A stretch of 64,000 nt of DNA from an uncultured Fibrobacter sp. (GCA_946413655.1 CAMKLO010000010.1:1-64000); one strand, 5' to 3'. Shown: positions 51,701 to 60,492, numbered from the stretch's first letter. The notes: generated by a model not told the origin, from the letters alone. A program made the numbers and translations.

Positions 51701-54089
51701 TGCTCATGTCGAGCACTTCCGAAATATTCTTGCCTTTAAAATAAACTTCACGGGTCGCTTCGTTAAAGCGCTTGCCATCGCACACATCGCAAGTGACTTG
51801 AACGCTCGGCAAAATGTGCATGTCGATGACTTTCACGCCAGCGCCTTCGCAAGCGTCACAACGGCCACCCTTCACGTTAAAGCTGAAGCGGCTCTTCGTG
51901 TACCCGCGCACCTTGCTTTCTTCCATGCCCGCAAACAAGTCGCGGATATCGTCCCAAATTTTAGTATAAGTTGCCGGGTTACTGCGCGGGGTGCGTCCAA
52001 TCGGCGTCTGGTCAATTTCAATGACCTTGTCAATGTTTTCAAGACCTTCCAAATGGTCAAACTTGCCGACCGGTTCTTCGGAATTGTAGAACACGCGAGC
52101 GAGTTCACGGCGCAAAATCTGGTTCACAAGCGTGCTCTTGCCTGAGCCCGAAACGCCAGTGACTACAGTAAACGCACCGCCGAGCGGGATTTCCACGTCG
52201 ATGTTCTTGAGGTTGTTTTCGCAGGCGCCGCAAACCTTGAGCTTCGGCGTATTCTTGTCAATCTTCATGCGCTGCGATGGGATTTCAATCGCTTTGCGAC
52301 CACTCAAATACGCGCCCGTGAGCGAAGACTTGTTCTTCTCCAGCTCTTCGACCGTGCCTGCCGCCAAAATGCGACCGCCCTCGACACCCGCCCCCGGCCC
52401 CACGTCAATCACGCAGTCCGCATGGCGCATCGTATCCTCGTCGTGTTCCACGATGAGAAGGCTATTGCCTTGGGCTCGCAAGCGTTCGAGCATCTCGAGC
52501 AACTTATCGTTATCGCGTGGGTGCAGCCCGATACTCGGTTCATCCAAAACATACAGCACACCCTGCAAGCCCGCCCCCACGGCGCTGGCGAGCCTGATAC
52601 GCTGCGCCTCACCGCCCGAAAGCGTCGAAGCCTTGCGGCTAATGTCCAAATAACCAAGCCCCACCGCCTTCAAGAATCCAAGGCGCCCGCGAATTTCCTT
52701 GAGCACTTCGCGACCGATGCGCTGCTCCTTTGGCGATAGTTTTAGCTTGTCAAAAAACTCGACAGACTTTTCGACGGACCATTCCGTCATTTCGCAAATG
52801 TTATGACCGTGGAAATCGACTGCCGCCGCAATCCGGTTGATTCGCGTTCCGTGACATTCCGGACAAACGCCAATCTGCATGTACTTGCGGAAGTGGTAAA
52901 TATGCCACATATCCCAAAGTTCCTGCATAATCGTCACCACGCCGCGTTCGCTCCCGCTGGGAGTCCCGTACAGCACGGCATCCTGTTGTGCCTTCTTGAG
53001 CTTGTTCCACGGCGTATCGAGCGAAAAATGCATTTCGTTTGCAATCGTGCGCAAATTGCGCCAGCCAAAATCGCTAAAGATGATGCAGCCGTCATCCTTC
53101 TTTTGCGGAGCAAGGCAACCCTGTTTTATAGACAAACTCGGATCCGGCACAATCAAGTTCACATCGAACTTGCAACTTTCACCGAGGCCGCGACAAGCCG
53201 GGCATTGCCCCTTCGGGTCATTAAAGCTAAAGAATCGCGGTTCGAGTTCCGGGATAGAAATTCCGCACTTCGGGCAAGCGAGCTGAGTACCCTGCAAGCG
53301 GTATTCGTCCTTCGCAGCAGCCCCACCCTGCGACGCATCCGCGGCACTTTCCGAGCCCGCAGCCTCCGGCGCCGTCAGCAAGAACGACACAAGCTTTCCG
53401 TCCGTGAGCTTGAGCGCACCTTCAATCGCCTCGCGCAAACGGCTCATGTTCTTGCGTTCGAGCGTCAAGCGGTCAATCACCACTTCAATCGTGTGCTTCT
53501 CGTAACGCACCAACAGCGGCACTTCTTCGAGCCTGTAAATCGTCCCATCGACACGTACGCGGACAAAGCCATTTTCCTTGAGCTCCGCCAACTCCTTGCG
53601 GTATTCACCCTTGCGCTCCTGCACAATCGGCGCCATCACCAAAATCTTTTTATTCTCGTCGCTAGCGTACAAGTTATCGACAATCTGATCCACCGACTGC
53701 GCCTGAATCACCTTGCCGCACTTGGGGCAATGCGGAACGCCGAGGCGCGCGAACATCAAACGGTAATGGTCCAAAATCTCGACCACCGTCCCCACCGTAC
53801 TGCGCGGGTTCCGGTTCACCGTCTTCTGGTCAATCGAAATCGTCGGCGAAATTCCGCGAACGCTTTCCACGTCCGGGTGCTTCATGCGCCCGATGAACTG
53901 GCGTGCATACGCCGAAAGCGACTCCACAAAGCGACGCTGTCCTTCCTGGAACACCGTATCAAACGCCAAACTCGACTTGCCCGAGCCCGAAACGCCCGTG
54001 ACCACGACAATCGAGTCGCGGGGAATCGTCAAATCGACATGGCGGAGGTTGTGTTCATGAGCATCGCGGATTTCAATAGATTTCGTCAT
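48765..54089 (-). CDS. uvrA: excinuclease UvrA, tandem (dimer) fusion
   Basis: UvrA recognises DNA damage in nucleotide excision repair, normally as a dimer of about 940-residue chains. This 1774-residue chain contains two complete UvrA copies joined near residue 960. Walker A motifs (GVSGSGKS) lie near 32, 645, 985 and 1505. Signatures are LSGGEAQR (twice) and LSGGESQR (twice), Walker B LDEPS/LDEPT occurs four times, and both halves carry the C-terminal zinc finger (CDACEGAG...CDVC; CPVCEGRG...CEAC). Fused UvrAs of this size are also known in Chlamydia. A CTATATTT box is 6 nt before the ATG. Confidence 0.92.
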   Translation of the reverse strand: MTKSIEIRDAHEHNLRHVDLTIPRDSIVVVTGVSGSGKSSLAFDTVFQEGQRRFVESLSAYARQFIGRMKHPDVESVRGISPTISIDQKTVNRNPRSTVGTVVEILDHYRLMFARLGVPHCPKCGKVIQAQSVDQIVDNLYASDENKKILVMAPIVQERKGEYRKELAELKENGFVRVRVDGTIYRLEEVPLLVRYEKHTIEVVIDRLTLERKNMSRLREAIEGALKLTDGKLVSFLLTAPEAAGSESAADASQGGAAAKDEYRLQGTQLACPKCGISIPELEPRFFSFNDPKGQCPACRGLGESCKFDVNLIVPDPSLSIKQGCLAPQKKDDGCIIFSDFGWRNLRTIANEMHFSLDTPWNKLKKAQQDAVLYGTPSGSERGVVTIMQELWDMWHIYHFRKYMQIGVCPECHGTRINRIAAAVDFHGHNICEMTEWSVEKSVEFFDKLKLSPKEQRIGREVLKEIRGRLGFLKAVGLGYLDISRKASTLSGGEAQRIRLASAVGAGLQGVLYVLDEPSIGLHPRDNDKLLEMLERLRAQGNSLLIVEHDEDTMRHADCVIDVGPGAGVEGGRILAAGTVEELEKNKSSLTGAYLSGRKAIEIPSQRMKIDKNTPKLKVCGACENNLKNIDVEIPLGGAFTVVTGVSGSGKSTLVNQILRRELARVFYNSEEPVGKFDHLEGLENIDKVIEIDQTPIGRTPRSNPATYTKIWDDIRDLFAGMEESKVRGYTKSRFSFNVKGGRCDACEGAGVKVIDMHILPSVQVTCDVCDGKRFNEATREVYFKGKNISEVLDMSIADAAEFFKDIPKIAEPLKLLCEVGLGYLTLGQPSTTLSGGEAQRVKIASELRRPGTGKTLYLLDEPTTGLHFEDIRRLLECLNRLRSLGNSVVVIEHNLDVIKCADWIIDLGPDAGVNGGRIIATGTPEQIAKCKKSETGRYLAPVLAKKHGENKHFDRTDEKGEDYSLDIEVHGARKHNLKNIDVTIPRHKLTVITGVSGSGKSSLAFHTLFSEGQRRFVETLSTYARRFLGRPDRGSIDSISGLAPAIAIDQKSASKSPRSTVATLTEIYDYFRILWARVGTAHCLKCGKPVSSYAAGDLVQFAFDRDLNKMVTVLAPFEIKDEIKLSKILTEKGYRKAYLGNKLVELPLPKIPTREKQLLAVVDSVVVKEENRARLVEAFERGYRDGNGILYVDCDGEERLSASEKPGCPECGWYMDSALNPKHFSFNTHWGACETCLGLGHFKDGEECPDCHGERLKPEYLAVRILGKNIMDVHHMSIAEARDWFAKVDFANEENATSASIQSKTTIAAPLLREIIGRLDFLISVGLGYIGLDRAGDTLSGGESQRIRLASQIGSGLEGVLYVLDEPTVGLHESDTAKLLDTLYRLRDLGNTLVVVEHDLKMMQAADHIIDMGPGAGDFGGEVVAEGTPAELAKPYALQRFPRSETVKFLTYSTPVANQLEPVRITDDTEFYEFKNLNANNLKNLSVKFPKRAVSVVCGVSGSGKSSLVVDEIFPALKKQFQARGRKKQSGEVLLVDQSPISGTPRSTPASFTGVFDDIRKLFSKLEQSKVKGFDYGRFSYNLARGRCPVCEGRGAIAVEMHFLSDIWETCEACGGKRYNQETLTVTFKGKNIADVLDMRVVEACEFFKDQPKILPKLECLRDVGLPYVKLGQPVTTLSGGESQRLKLAAELCRRPATEMVYLLDEPTTGLHLKDIQILWNLLRRLSARGDTVIVIEHHPDIIRLADWKVELGPVGGANGGYLLEMGVNSLKV

Positions 54090-54095
54090 GACCGC

Positions 54096-54103
54096 AAATA
54101 TAG
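54096..54103 (-). promoter_or_regulatory. -10-like box 6 nt before uvrA
   Basis: On the minus strand TTTTTCTATATTT is followed by GCGGTC and ATG, with no Shine-Dalgarno. This fits a leaderless uvrA transcript. Confidence 0.45.
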
Positions 54104-54224
54104 AAAAAGAGTTCCCAAATGTCTAAAAAATAGTGAACATTTGGATAGAAATTGTTATTTTACAGAACGCGCAGGTACAGAAAATAATACTATATTAGCT
54201 CCAACTTAAAAGGAGCTGGAATTA

Positions 54225-55784
54225 ATGAGAATCATTCTCTATACATTTTTGTTCACATTTTGGTTAATCGCCTGCGGAGACAACGATCCATCTTCGCCCC
54301 AAGACAGCGATATTTCCTCTACGGAATCATCTTCGTCAAAAAAGAGTTCTTCTTCACAGAAAAAGAACTCCTCGACCAAGGAAAAAAGCTCTTCATCAAA
54401 GGCAAAGAGTTCTTCCTCTAAGGCCAAATCGTCTTCTTCGGCAAAACAGTCTTCGTCCTCCGCAAAACAGTCTTCATCGTCAGTACAGTCTTCGTCCTCC
54501 GTATTTTTGTTCAAAATCGAAAACGATGACATGATTCTTGATTTAAAGCAGATGAAGGTCACCGACAAACGCGATGGCCTTATCTACGATGTTGAAGTCC
54601 GCGAAGACAGCACCGTCCATATGATCCAGCCCATCAATCACGAAATACCTGAAAGTACATGGTGTTTCAACGATTACCCTGCGAACTGCGAGCGATACGG
54701 CCGTTTATACAAATGGGATATGCGAACACAAGGAATCGGAACCATAAATTATTGCAACTCGGTCTTAACAAATCCGTGCCCAACAGGATGGATCCGGGAT
54801 AAAAACGGAACCAAAGGTTTTTACGGAGGTTACCGCACTGCCGGCGGTCAATATAGAGGATTCGACAAAGTTCAAATTTATTGGTCAGATAAAGCTGGCG
54901 GAACCATGGAAAGCAATCAACAGTGTTCTAAAGAAATCTATGTAGGAATATTTTACAAGGATTCCACAAACAACTATCATATACCTACAGACTGGGATAG
55001 TTGGGGAGGCATAAAACTAAACAGGTATAACGCCGTCAACATCCATTGCGCCTGGAAAAATAAATTAAAACCACCTGAAGGCACCGTATTTCCGAAGCCA
55101 GACTTCGAATTTCCCGACAACACCCTCAAAAATACGAGGGAGCGACCTTTTGAGGATTACGAACAACTTGAAGATGAACGTGATGGTTTTGTTTATGACG
55201 TAGTCACAATAGGAAATCAAACCTGGATGACACAAAACCTGCGTTTCGAAATTGAAAATAGTTACCGCAGCCCCAATAGTCGTAACATATACCTCGGACT
55301 ATACTACGATTGGGAAGACGCTCACAACTACTACGCAGACGATTCTTTAGTATGGCCCATTCAAGGCGTATGCCCCAACGGATGGCATATACCAACGCTC
55401 GCCGAATGGAACACCTTATTCAATTACGTCAAGGAACAAAATAACGGCCATTATATCAGAAAAACACTGACATCAACAAGGAAATGGGGCGATGTTGAAC
55501 CCGCAGGCACCAACACATACGGATTTGAAGTAATTCCGTCAAGTTACGTATATGTCGAAGATGGACGCGTGAGGTCTCCATCTCTTAGCGCAAAAGTTCT
55601 CTTTATGGTATCTGGCGATGGTTACACGTTTTCCGATGCAGCAATCGCTTTCGAATCCCCTGAAGAAGATGTCGAACCATATCTCTACCATTGGCCATAC
55701 ACCTACGATTCTAAAATCAAGCCCAACATCCGTTGCGTAAAAGGGCAAGGCACCCGCGGAATACAAATACCGTACGAAGATTAA
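54225..55784 (+). CDS. FISUMP-domain lipoprotein with Lys/Ser linker
   Basis: A 519-residue lipoprotein (signal ends FTFWLIAC). The linker at 25-95 is built of SSSS units separated by K, A and Q. A degenerate first FISUMP-like domain follows (KVTDKRDGLIYDVEVREDST ... NYPCPTGW-like), then a full second domain: DERDGFVYDVVTIGNQTWMT, WPIQGVCPNGWHIPTLAEWN, IRCVKGQG. AAGGAG precedes the ATG and TATATT upstream may be its -10. Probably surface-displayed; function unknown. Confidence 0.85.
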   Translation: MRIILYTFLFTFWLIACGDNDPSSPQDSDISSTESSSSKKSSSSQKKNSSTKEKSSSSKAKSSSSKAKSSSSAKQSSSSAKQSSSSVQSSSSVFLFKIENDDMILDLKQMKVTDKRDGLIYDVEVREDSTVHMIQPINHEIPESTWCFNDYPANCERYGRLYKWDMRTQGIGTINYCNSVLTNPCPTGWIRDKNGTKGFYGGYRTAGGQYRGFDKVQIYWSDKAGGTMESNQQCSKEIYVGIFYKDSTNNYHIPTDWDSWGGIKLNRYNAVNIHCAWKNKLKPPEGTVFPKPDFEFPDNTLKNTRERPFEDYEQLEDERDGFVYDVVTIGNQTWMTQNLRFEIENSYRSPNSRNIYLGLYYDWEDAHNYYADDSLVWPIQGVCPNGWHIPTLAEWNTLFNYVKEQNNGHYIRKTLTSTRKWGDVEPAGTNTYGFEVIPSSYVYVEDGRVRSPSLSAKVLFMVSGDGYTFSDAAIAFESPEEDVEPYLYHWPYTYDSKIKPNIRCVKGQGTRGIQIPYED

Positions 55785-55805
55785 CGCCCCCCCCATAACC
55801 GCAAA

Positions 55806-55835
55806 AACCTCCGTCAAAACGGAGGTTATTTTCAT
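55806..55835. terminator. bidirectional terminator between convergent genes
   Basis: AACCTCCGT (55806-55814) and ACGGAGGTT (55819-55827) form a 9-bp stem, with T-rich tails on both strands. It serves the FISUMP gene and the leftward lipoprotein gene. Confidence 0.8.
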
Positions 55836-55865
55836 TTCAAAGAGAGACAACTTCACAAAACGTTC

Positions 55866-56669
55866 TTATTGGGCCAAGTCCGCACGGAACCATTCACCGT
55901 AAGCGAGCACTTCGGTATGAGCGTTTTCGATGCAGTCCGGATTCGGCTTATAGCGACTCCGGTTCAAATTCAACGAATCGCCAACACTCATTTCATCAGG
56001 AGTTTTCCAGACATCGCCGCACCATGTCCGACTACTAAAGCCTTTATGCGTAATTTTCGAATTTCTATCAATGAGCCCTTCGCAATCCTGCACAAGGAAC
56101 CCTACTGTAAAATACATACATGTTTGGGGATAGGTTCCGCCTCGAACGACTTCGGTCAATTCCACTTGACCTTGAGAAACCTTGGTCAGGACATGCCCTG
56201 TCGGTTGAGCGCCATCGTTTGACTCGACAATATAAAGCTTGCAATTTTCTTGGTTCAGTCGATTGCCCGCAACTTCGGCTGTATTCGGGAAATACTTGGC
56301 AACCTCAGAAACGCCAATCTCCTTAATCGGCGATTTATCGATAGCTATAATGTCCGGATTTGCGTCCAACGAATCCTGGGGTACAACAATTCCGGGGTAA
56401 CTCCCGTTGTACGCAAGCACATGGCTGTCAAACGAAAGTTCGTTCGGGTCATCCGTGTACTGCGCCACGTAATTTTCCAGAGAGGCGATTTTGACAGCCG
56501 AATCTTCGTAACTCGCTTTCACATCCCCCAATTGCTGCACCTTATCGCTAGCCGAACCTTCCGAATCAGCGGCCACCGTGTTAGAACCGTTAGAACAACC
56601 GACAAGGGTCATGAACGAAACACAGCATATAGCGGCCACATTCGTGGTTATAAATTTTTTGCAAGACAT
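55866..56669 (-). CDS. hypothetical lipoprotein
   Basis: From ATG 56669 the product starts MSCKKFITTNVAAICCVSFM and has lipobox LVGCSN. The mature part (about 240 residues) has an N-terminal helical piece, then beta segments (SFDSHVLAYNGSYPGIVVPQ, TCMYFTVGFLVQDCEGLIDR) and four to five cysteines that could form disulfides. A start two codons upstream is possible. No family recognised. The 240-nt region upstream is AT-rich without a gene. Confidence 0.65.
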   Translation of the reverse strand: MSCKKFITTNVAAICCVSFMTLVGCSNGSNTVAADSEGSASDKVQQLGDVKASYEDSAVKIASLENYVAQYTDDPNELSFDSHVLAYNGSYPGIVVPQDSLDANPDIIAIDKSPIKEIGVSEVAKYFPNTAEVAGNRLNQENCKLYIVESNDGAQPTGHVLTKVSQGQVELTEVVRGGTYPQTCMYFTVGFLVQDCEGLIDRNSKITHKGFSSRTWCGDVWKTPDEMSVGDSLNLNRSRYKPNPDCIENAHTEVLAYGEWFRADLAQ

Positions 56670-56914
56670 CATCAAACTCCTTTTTTTGATTTGCTACCGT
56701 TATTCATACCAATAAAATAGATATCCTCCACATTAAAGTCAATGTTTCAAATTATACAAATATTTACTTTTTTATTAATATTGCCAAATTCTCATAAAAC
56801 AAATGCAGTTATATTTTCCATATTATACAAACCGTATGATATACGCCAAGCACCATATTTTTCTATTTTTAGAGTAGGATTTATCGATTCTTAACAAACA
56901 CAAACAGGATTTAT

Positions 56915-58471
56915 ATGAAAAACAAGAATAAACTAGCGCCTTTTTTATTGAATATATCTGTTGCCGCTTTTTTCAGCGCATGCCTTGTGGCTTGCGGTTC
57001 CGACTCCAGCAGCAACCCCGATTTAAGCATTTCAACAGAAAATTCCAGCGCAGGGACGAACTCCAGCGCCGCAAATTCCAACAACGACAAGCCATCTTCC
57101 AGTTCGTCAACCGTCCGGGCCACCAGTTCAAGTTCATTTTCTAAAGCTCTATTCCTGAACGAAAATATTTCGTACGGCGAAATAACCGACGAGCGCGACG
57201 GACAGACCTACAAGACCGTACTAATCGGATCAAGATACTGGATGGCAGAAAACCTGAACTTCAAGACAGAGAACAGCTATTGCGTCAACGACAACGATAC
57301 GTTATGCCTCAAGTATGGCCGTCTGTACACATGGTCCGCCGCCATGGATAGCACAGGCGCATTCTCCACAAGCGGTTTAAACTGCGGAAACGGAACAAAA
57401 TGTACAGCCGATTCCATCGTCCGTGGCGTTTGTCCGCAAGGCTGGCATCTGCCCAACTACAGTGAGTTTTCGGCTCTCTATGGTTACGCAGGAGGGATTA
57501 GAATCGCCACACGGACACTCAAGACCCGCTATGAATGGGGCGGCGGACATGGAAACGAGCTTGGCTTTTCAGCCGTTCCCGCCGGTTACAGAGAAGACGA
57601 AGGATATTATTACTCCCTGAAGAAAGGCGCTTATTTCTGGTTAAACAGCGAATCATACGAGACACACGCGCAATGGGCCCAAATGTACGACCCCGGCGAA
57701 TTAAGGGCAAACACCTACTACAACGGAGATATCATAACAGACTGGTATTTCGCGGAATTCAGGACACAGCCAAAGTCCAACGCCGCCTCTGTCCGCTGCG
57801 TCAGGGATTCAATTCCTGGCGACACGACCATAAAACCGTTCAGCTGGCGCTATATGGACCCCGAGTTTTCGTACGGCACAATGACAGACGAACGTGACGG
57901 AAGAGTGTATCGAACTACCACCATCGGTAGTCAAACATGGATGGCCGAAAACCTGAATTTCAAGACAGAACACGGAAGATGCCTCCATAGAGTTGACGAA
58001 AACTGCGAAAAATACGGGACTGTCTATCCGTGGAGCGACGCAACTGACAGCATTGCAGAATTCTCGGATAACGGCAAGGGCTGCGGTTACATAGGATTCC
58101 ATGGTACCGCCCCATGCGAAATCACCTACCCGGCGCGGGGCATTTGCCCCCAAGGGTGGCACCTTCCCTCTACCGAAGAATTTTCAACATTATTCGATGC
58201 CGTCGGAGGTCCGGAAGTCGCCGGAAAGATGCTCAAATCGAAAACGGAATGGTACTCAGGCACCGGATTGGACTCATTCGGTTTTACAGCACGTCCGGCT
58301 GACAATTTTTACGATTATTCACCATCTACAGTCCTAAGGACAGAAACTGGATTTTGGTCATCCAATAAATCAACTGCCGTTATTATAAGCTTTGATTATA
58401 AGCAAGACAGCGTTTTTGTCGGCGAACAAGACAATCGTTCTGTATGGTACATCCGCTGCCTAAAAGATTAG
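56915..58471 (+). CDS. double FISUMP-domain lipoprotein
   Basis: A 518-residue lipoprotein (signal ends FFSACLVAC, followed by a Ser/Asn linker to about 75). It has two complete FISUMP domains in tandem. The first is EITDERDGQTYKTVLIGSRY ... VRGVCPQGWHLPNYSEFSAL; the second is TMTDERDGRVYRTTTIGSQT ... ARGICPQGWHLPSTEEFSTL, ending WYIRCLKD. The domains share the W-M-A-E-N-L-N-F-K-T-E motif, which indicates an internal duplication. CAGGATTT before the ATG is a weak ribosome site. Surface protein of unknown function. Confidence 0.88.
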   Translation: MKNKNKLAPFLLNISVAAFFSACLVACGSDSSSNPDLSISTENSSAGTNSSAANSNNDKPSSSSSTVRATSSSSFSKALFLNENISYGEITDERDGQTYKTVLIGSRYWMAENLNFKTENSYCVNDNDTLCLKYGRLYTWSAAMDSTGAFSTSGLNCGNGTKCTADSIVRGVCPQGWHLPNYSEFSALYGYAGGIRIATRTLKTRYEWGGGHGNELGFSAVPAGYREDEGYYYSLKKGAYFWLNSESYETHAQWAQMYDPGELRANTYYNGDIITDWYFAEFRTQPKSNAASVRCVRDSIPGDTTIKPFSWRYMDPEFSYGTMTDERDGRVYRTTTIGSQTWMAENLNFKTEHGRCLHRVDENCEKYGTVYPWSDATDSIAEFSDNGKGCGYIGFHGTAPCEITYPARGICPQGWHLPSTEEFSTLFDAVGGPEVAGKMLKSKTEWYSGTGLDSFGFTARPADNFYDYSPSTVLRTETGFWSSNKSTAVIISFDYKQDSVFVGEQDNRSVWYIRCLKD

Positions 58472-58504
58472 GCTACATGCCCTTGCCAAGAAAGCTCCGT
58501 TTAG

Positions 58505-58512
58505 CTATATTC
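58505..58512 (+). promoter_or_regulatory. -10-like box of tRNA-Ala gene
   Basis: TTAGCTATATTC ends 18 nt before the mature tRNA. It matches the box found before several protein genes here, which supports its being the genuine -10 of this organism. Confidence 0.5.
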
Positions 58513-58530
58513 ACCCCACCATCCGACTAT

Positions 58531-58603
58531 GGGGATATAGCTCAGTTGGTAGAGCGACAGGTTCGCAATCTGTAGGTCATGGGTTCGACTCCCACTATCT
58601 CCA
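58531..58603 (+). tRNA. tRNA-Ala(CGC)
   Basis: A full cloverleaf: acceptor GGGGATA / TATCTCC with the alanine G3-U70 pair, D-arm GCTC...GAGC, anticodon stem with loop TTCGCAA (anticodon CGC at 58564-58566), T-arm ending TTCGACT, and discriminator A73. CCA is not encoded. It reads GCG codons. Confidence 0.95.
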
Positions 58604-58606
58604 CGC

Positions 58607-58639
58607 AAAAGAGGCAAGCATCAGCTTGCCTCTTTTGTT
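58607..58639. terminator. strong terminator after tRNA-Ala
   Basis: AAAAGAGGCAAGC (58607-58619) and GCTTGCCTCTTTT (58624-58636) form a 13-bp stem with a 4-nt loop and T-runs in both directions. It also faces the leftward 58704 gene. Confidence 0.85.
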
Positions 58640-58703
58640 TAGCATCGATACAAGAATCTCATCCCTCAAAGCTGCGAAGCAGCGACCTCACACCTCAAGA
58701 CCT

Positions 58704-59921
58704 CTAAATATCCCACTTGGCACCGAGTTTCAATTGCGTACGCATGTAGCTTTCGGTGTATTTTCCTTGATAATATCGGGGCAAATTATAGCGTTTATAC
58801 TTGCGATCCAGTCCTAGATAAAAGTTCATCTTCCAATATTGCCACGAAACCGTCACCCCGTATGAGCCATCGAATCTTTTGATTTTCTTGTATTCTTCAT
58901 CGGGGCCATCAACGGCAAAACCATAGAACAAGCTCACATTCGCCTCGACCGCGATGCGGTTCTTAAACTTGTACGAAATCCTAGGACGGAAAACCGGTCC
59001 GAGCCAAGATCCTAAAGTCTGGCGGAACACAAGACTTTCTAACGAGGGTTCCTCCAACAGTTCAGTCGTCCCCCCGGACCATTCATAAATTTCTTTCGAT
59101 TGATAGTATTCTTCATATGCTTGGCCATACTCTTTCAAAGACTGATCAAGTGCCTTATAATCAAAAGCAGAATCCGCCTCGAATTTCGCACCTAGATAAA
59201 CCGTCCCGTTCAAGCCCTCGGCAGCAGTCCTGTGCCACGATGCGTAAAACGCAAACGACATCGGTCCCGATGTTCGGTAAAACGCCCACGCCACTGTACC
59301 TATGCGCTGTTTTTCGAATCGGTACCAATCCTTTTCAAACCAAAGCAAAAAATCGGACGAAAGTTCCTCGCCCTCAATATTGAAATCGTACCCCACATCT
59401 AGGAGCATTCCACGTCCTATAAGTGTGTATTCCAATCCAAGGACTAGGTTCCAGTCATTCGTATCGAGCAGCGGCATGTTATCGTTATTCAAAAAGTAAT
59501 CGGCCTGTACAGATGCGGCGAACGTATGCGACCATTTCCTGCTCACGTAATCCAGATATGGATTCACATTCAGAAAAAGGTCTCCGCCTTTTTCCCCTTC
59601 GTCCATGCCGGTCTCTTTGTAGTGCAGTCCATAGAGTCCAAGTTCGCCCGCCACATGGAACTTCCACGACGATTCAGCATTGTCCAAGCCCGCAGAATCG
59701 CTGCTTGTATCGCCTAAAGCCGCCTTGTATTCGCGGATAATCTCTTGAATTTCCTCGGTATATTCGCCCGGCAAGGCCGCAGCTTCTTCAAAAGCTTGAA
59801 TGGCCGCAGGAATATCGCCCGATTCCTCGAATTTCATCGCACGGTAATACGCTTCTTCTTGCGTCTCGGCAAAGAGCGCAGTCACAAGCATCACCACCAT
59901 CAAAAAGAACAAACGCAACAT
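58704..59921 (-). CDS. TPR plus outer-membrane beta-barrel-like protein
   Basis: A 405-residue protein with a signal peptide (LRLFFLMVVMLVTALFA). A short TPR-like helical part follows (EEAYYRAMKFEESGDIPAAI, QAFEEAAALPG), then a long region of alternating amphipathic strands rich in Tyr, Trp and Phe (MLLDVGYDFNIEGEELSSDF, YGVTVSWQYWKMNFYLGLDR). It ends in aromatic residues like an outer-membrane barrel. It is the last gene of a leftward cluster with a kinase and sigma-54 activator. Confidence 0.7.
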   Translation of the reverse strand: MLRLFFLMVVMLVTALFAETQEEAYYRAMKFEESGDIPAAIQAFEEAAALPGEYTEEIQEIIREYKAALGDTSSDSAGLDNAESSWKFHVAGELGLYGLHYKETGMDEGEKGGDLFLNVNPYLDYVSRKWSHTFAASVQADYFLNNDNMPLLDTNDWNLVLGLEYTLIGRGMLLDVGYDFNIEGEELSSDFLLWFEKDWYRFEKQRIGTVAWAFYRTSGPMSFAFYASWHRTAAEGLNGTVYLGAKFEADSAFDYKALDQSLKEYGQAYEEYYQSKEIYEWSGGTTELLEEPSLESLVFRQTLGSWLGPVFRPRISYKFKNRIAVEANVSLFYGFAVDGPDEEYKKIKRFDGSYGVTVSWQYWKMNFYLGLDRKYKRYNLPRYYQGKYTESYMRTQLKLGAKWDI

Positions 59922-59942
59922 TACTTTCTCAGGAAATCTCCC

Positions 59943-60449
59943 TTATTTCCAGCCAAACGGCTTAATAGGTTCAACCTTCGGTTTTTTGCCACGTTCATAC
60001 GGATTGAACGGACAAACTTGTTTGCCATCAGGGCGTCCCATCGGGGGCTTAGGAGTACCAAACGGGGGAAATCCATGTGGGCCTTTTATTTGTTCGATCT
60101 CGTTCATTTTCTGTTCACGAACAAGTTCTTCCTTTGGTTTCTCTGCCTTCTTATCGATAGGAGGCAGAGACATTTCCAAGGCAGATGACTTCACAGACGC
60201 TTCGCGCATCTCGTTCTTTTCGAGAGCCGTCTTGTTTCTCAAATCCTTGAGAATCTGTTCGCGGGCGGCACGGCGTTCTTCACGCATTTTTTGCCAATCC
60301 ACGTTTTCCTTTTCCGTCATCTTCGGAACGTTGTTCAAAGCCTCACGAGCTTCGACAGGTGTCGAAACGCTGGCCTCTGGGCGAGAATCTAAATCGCCTG
60401 CCATGGCGGTCGCCGCCACCACAGCAGATGCCACTACGATTTTTTTCAT
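59943..60449 (-). CDS. small exported charged/proline-rich protein
   Basis: ATG 60449 gives a signal peptide (MKKIVVASAVVAATAMAGDL) and about 148 mature residues. The centre is a highly charged helix (VDWQKMREERRAAREQILKD), and the end is rich in Pro, Gly and Lys (GPHGFPPFGTPKPPMGRPDG) with a single cysteine. It lies 21 nt upstream of the barrel gene. No family recognised; a periplasmic linker or substrate-like protein is possible. Confidence 0.6.
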   Translation of the reverse strand: MKKIVVASAVVAATAMAGDLDSRPEASVSTPVEAREALNNVPKMTEKENVDWQKMREERRAAREQILKDLRNKTALEKNEMREASVKSSALEMSLPPIDKKAEKPKEELVREQKMNEIEQIKGPHGFPPFGTPKPPMGRPDGKQVCPFNPYERGKKPKVEPIKPFGWK

Positions 60450-60492
60450 GACCACACTCCTTAATTTAAGCATTTTCATGTTCAGAGACCCC

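Noticed and set aside
49281-52145. 954-codon open frame antisense to uvrA
   Set aside because: It arises from the strong codon bias of uvrA on the other strand. The product is Arg/Ala/His-rich with no domain and no start signal. The same holds for the frames at 52803-54209 and antisense to the transposase (12248-14206).
54197-54217. Hairpin AGCTCC/GGAGCT that could hide the ribosome site of the FISUMP gene
   Set aside because: The TATATT box at 54191-54196 would place the transcription start at about 54203, so the left arm would not be in the RNA.
58717-58737. Sigma-54 promoter-like TGGCAC...TTGC
   Set aside because: The gap between the two elements is 10 nt rather than 5, and the site is inside a coding gene.
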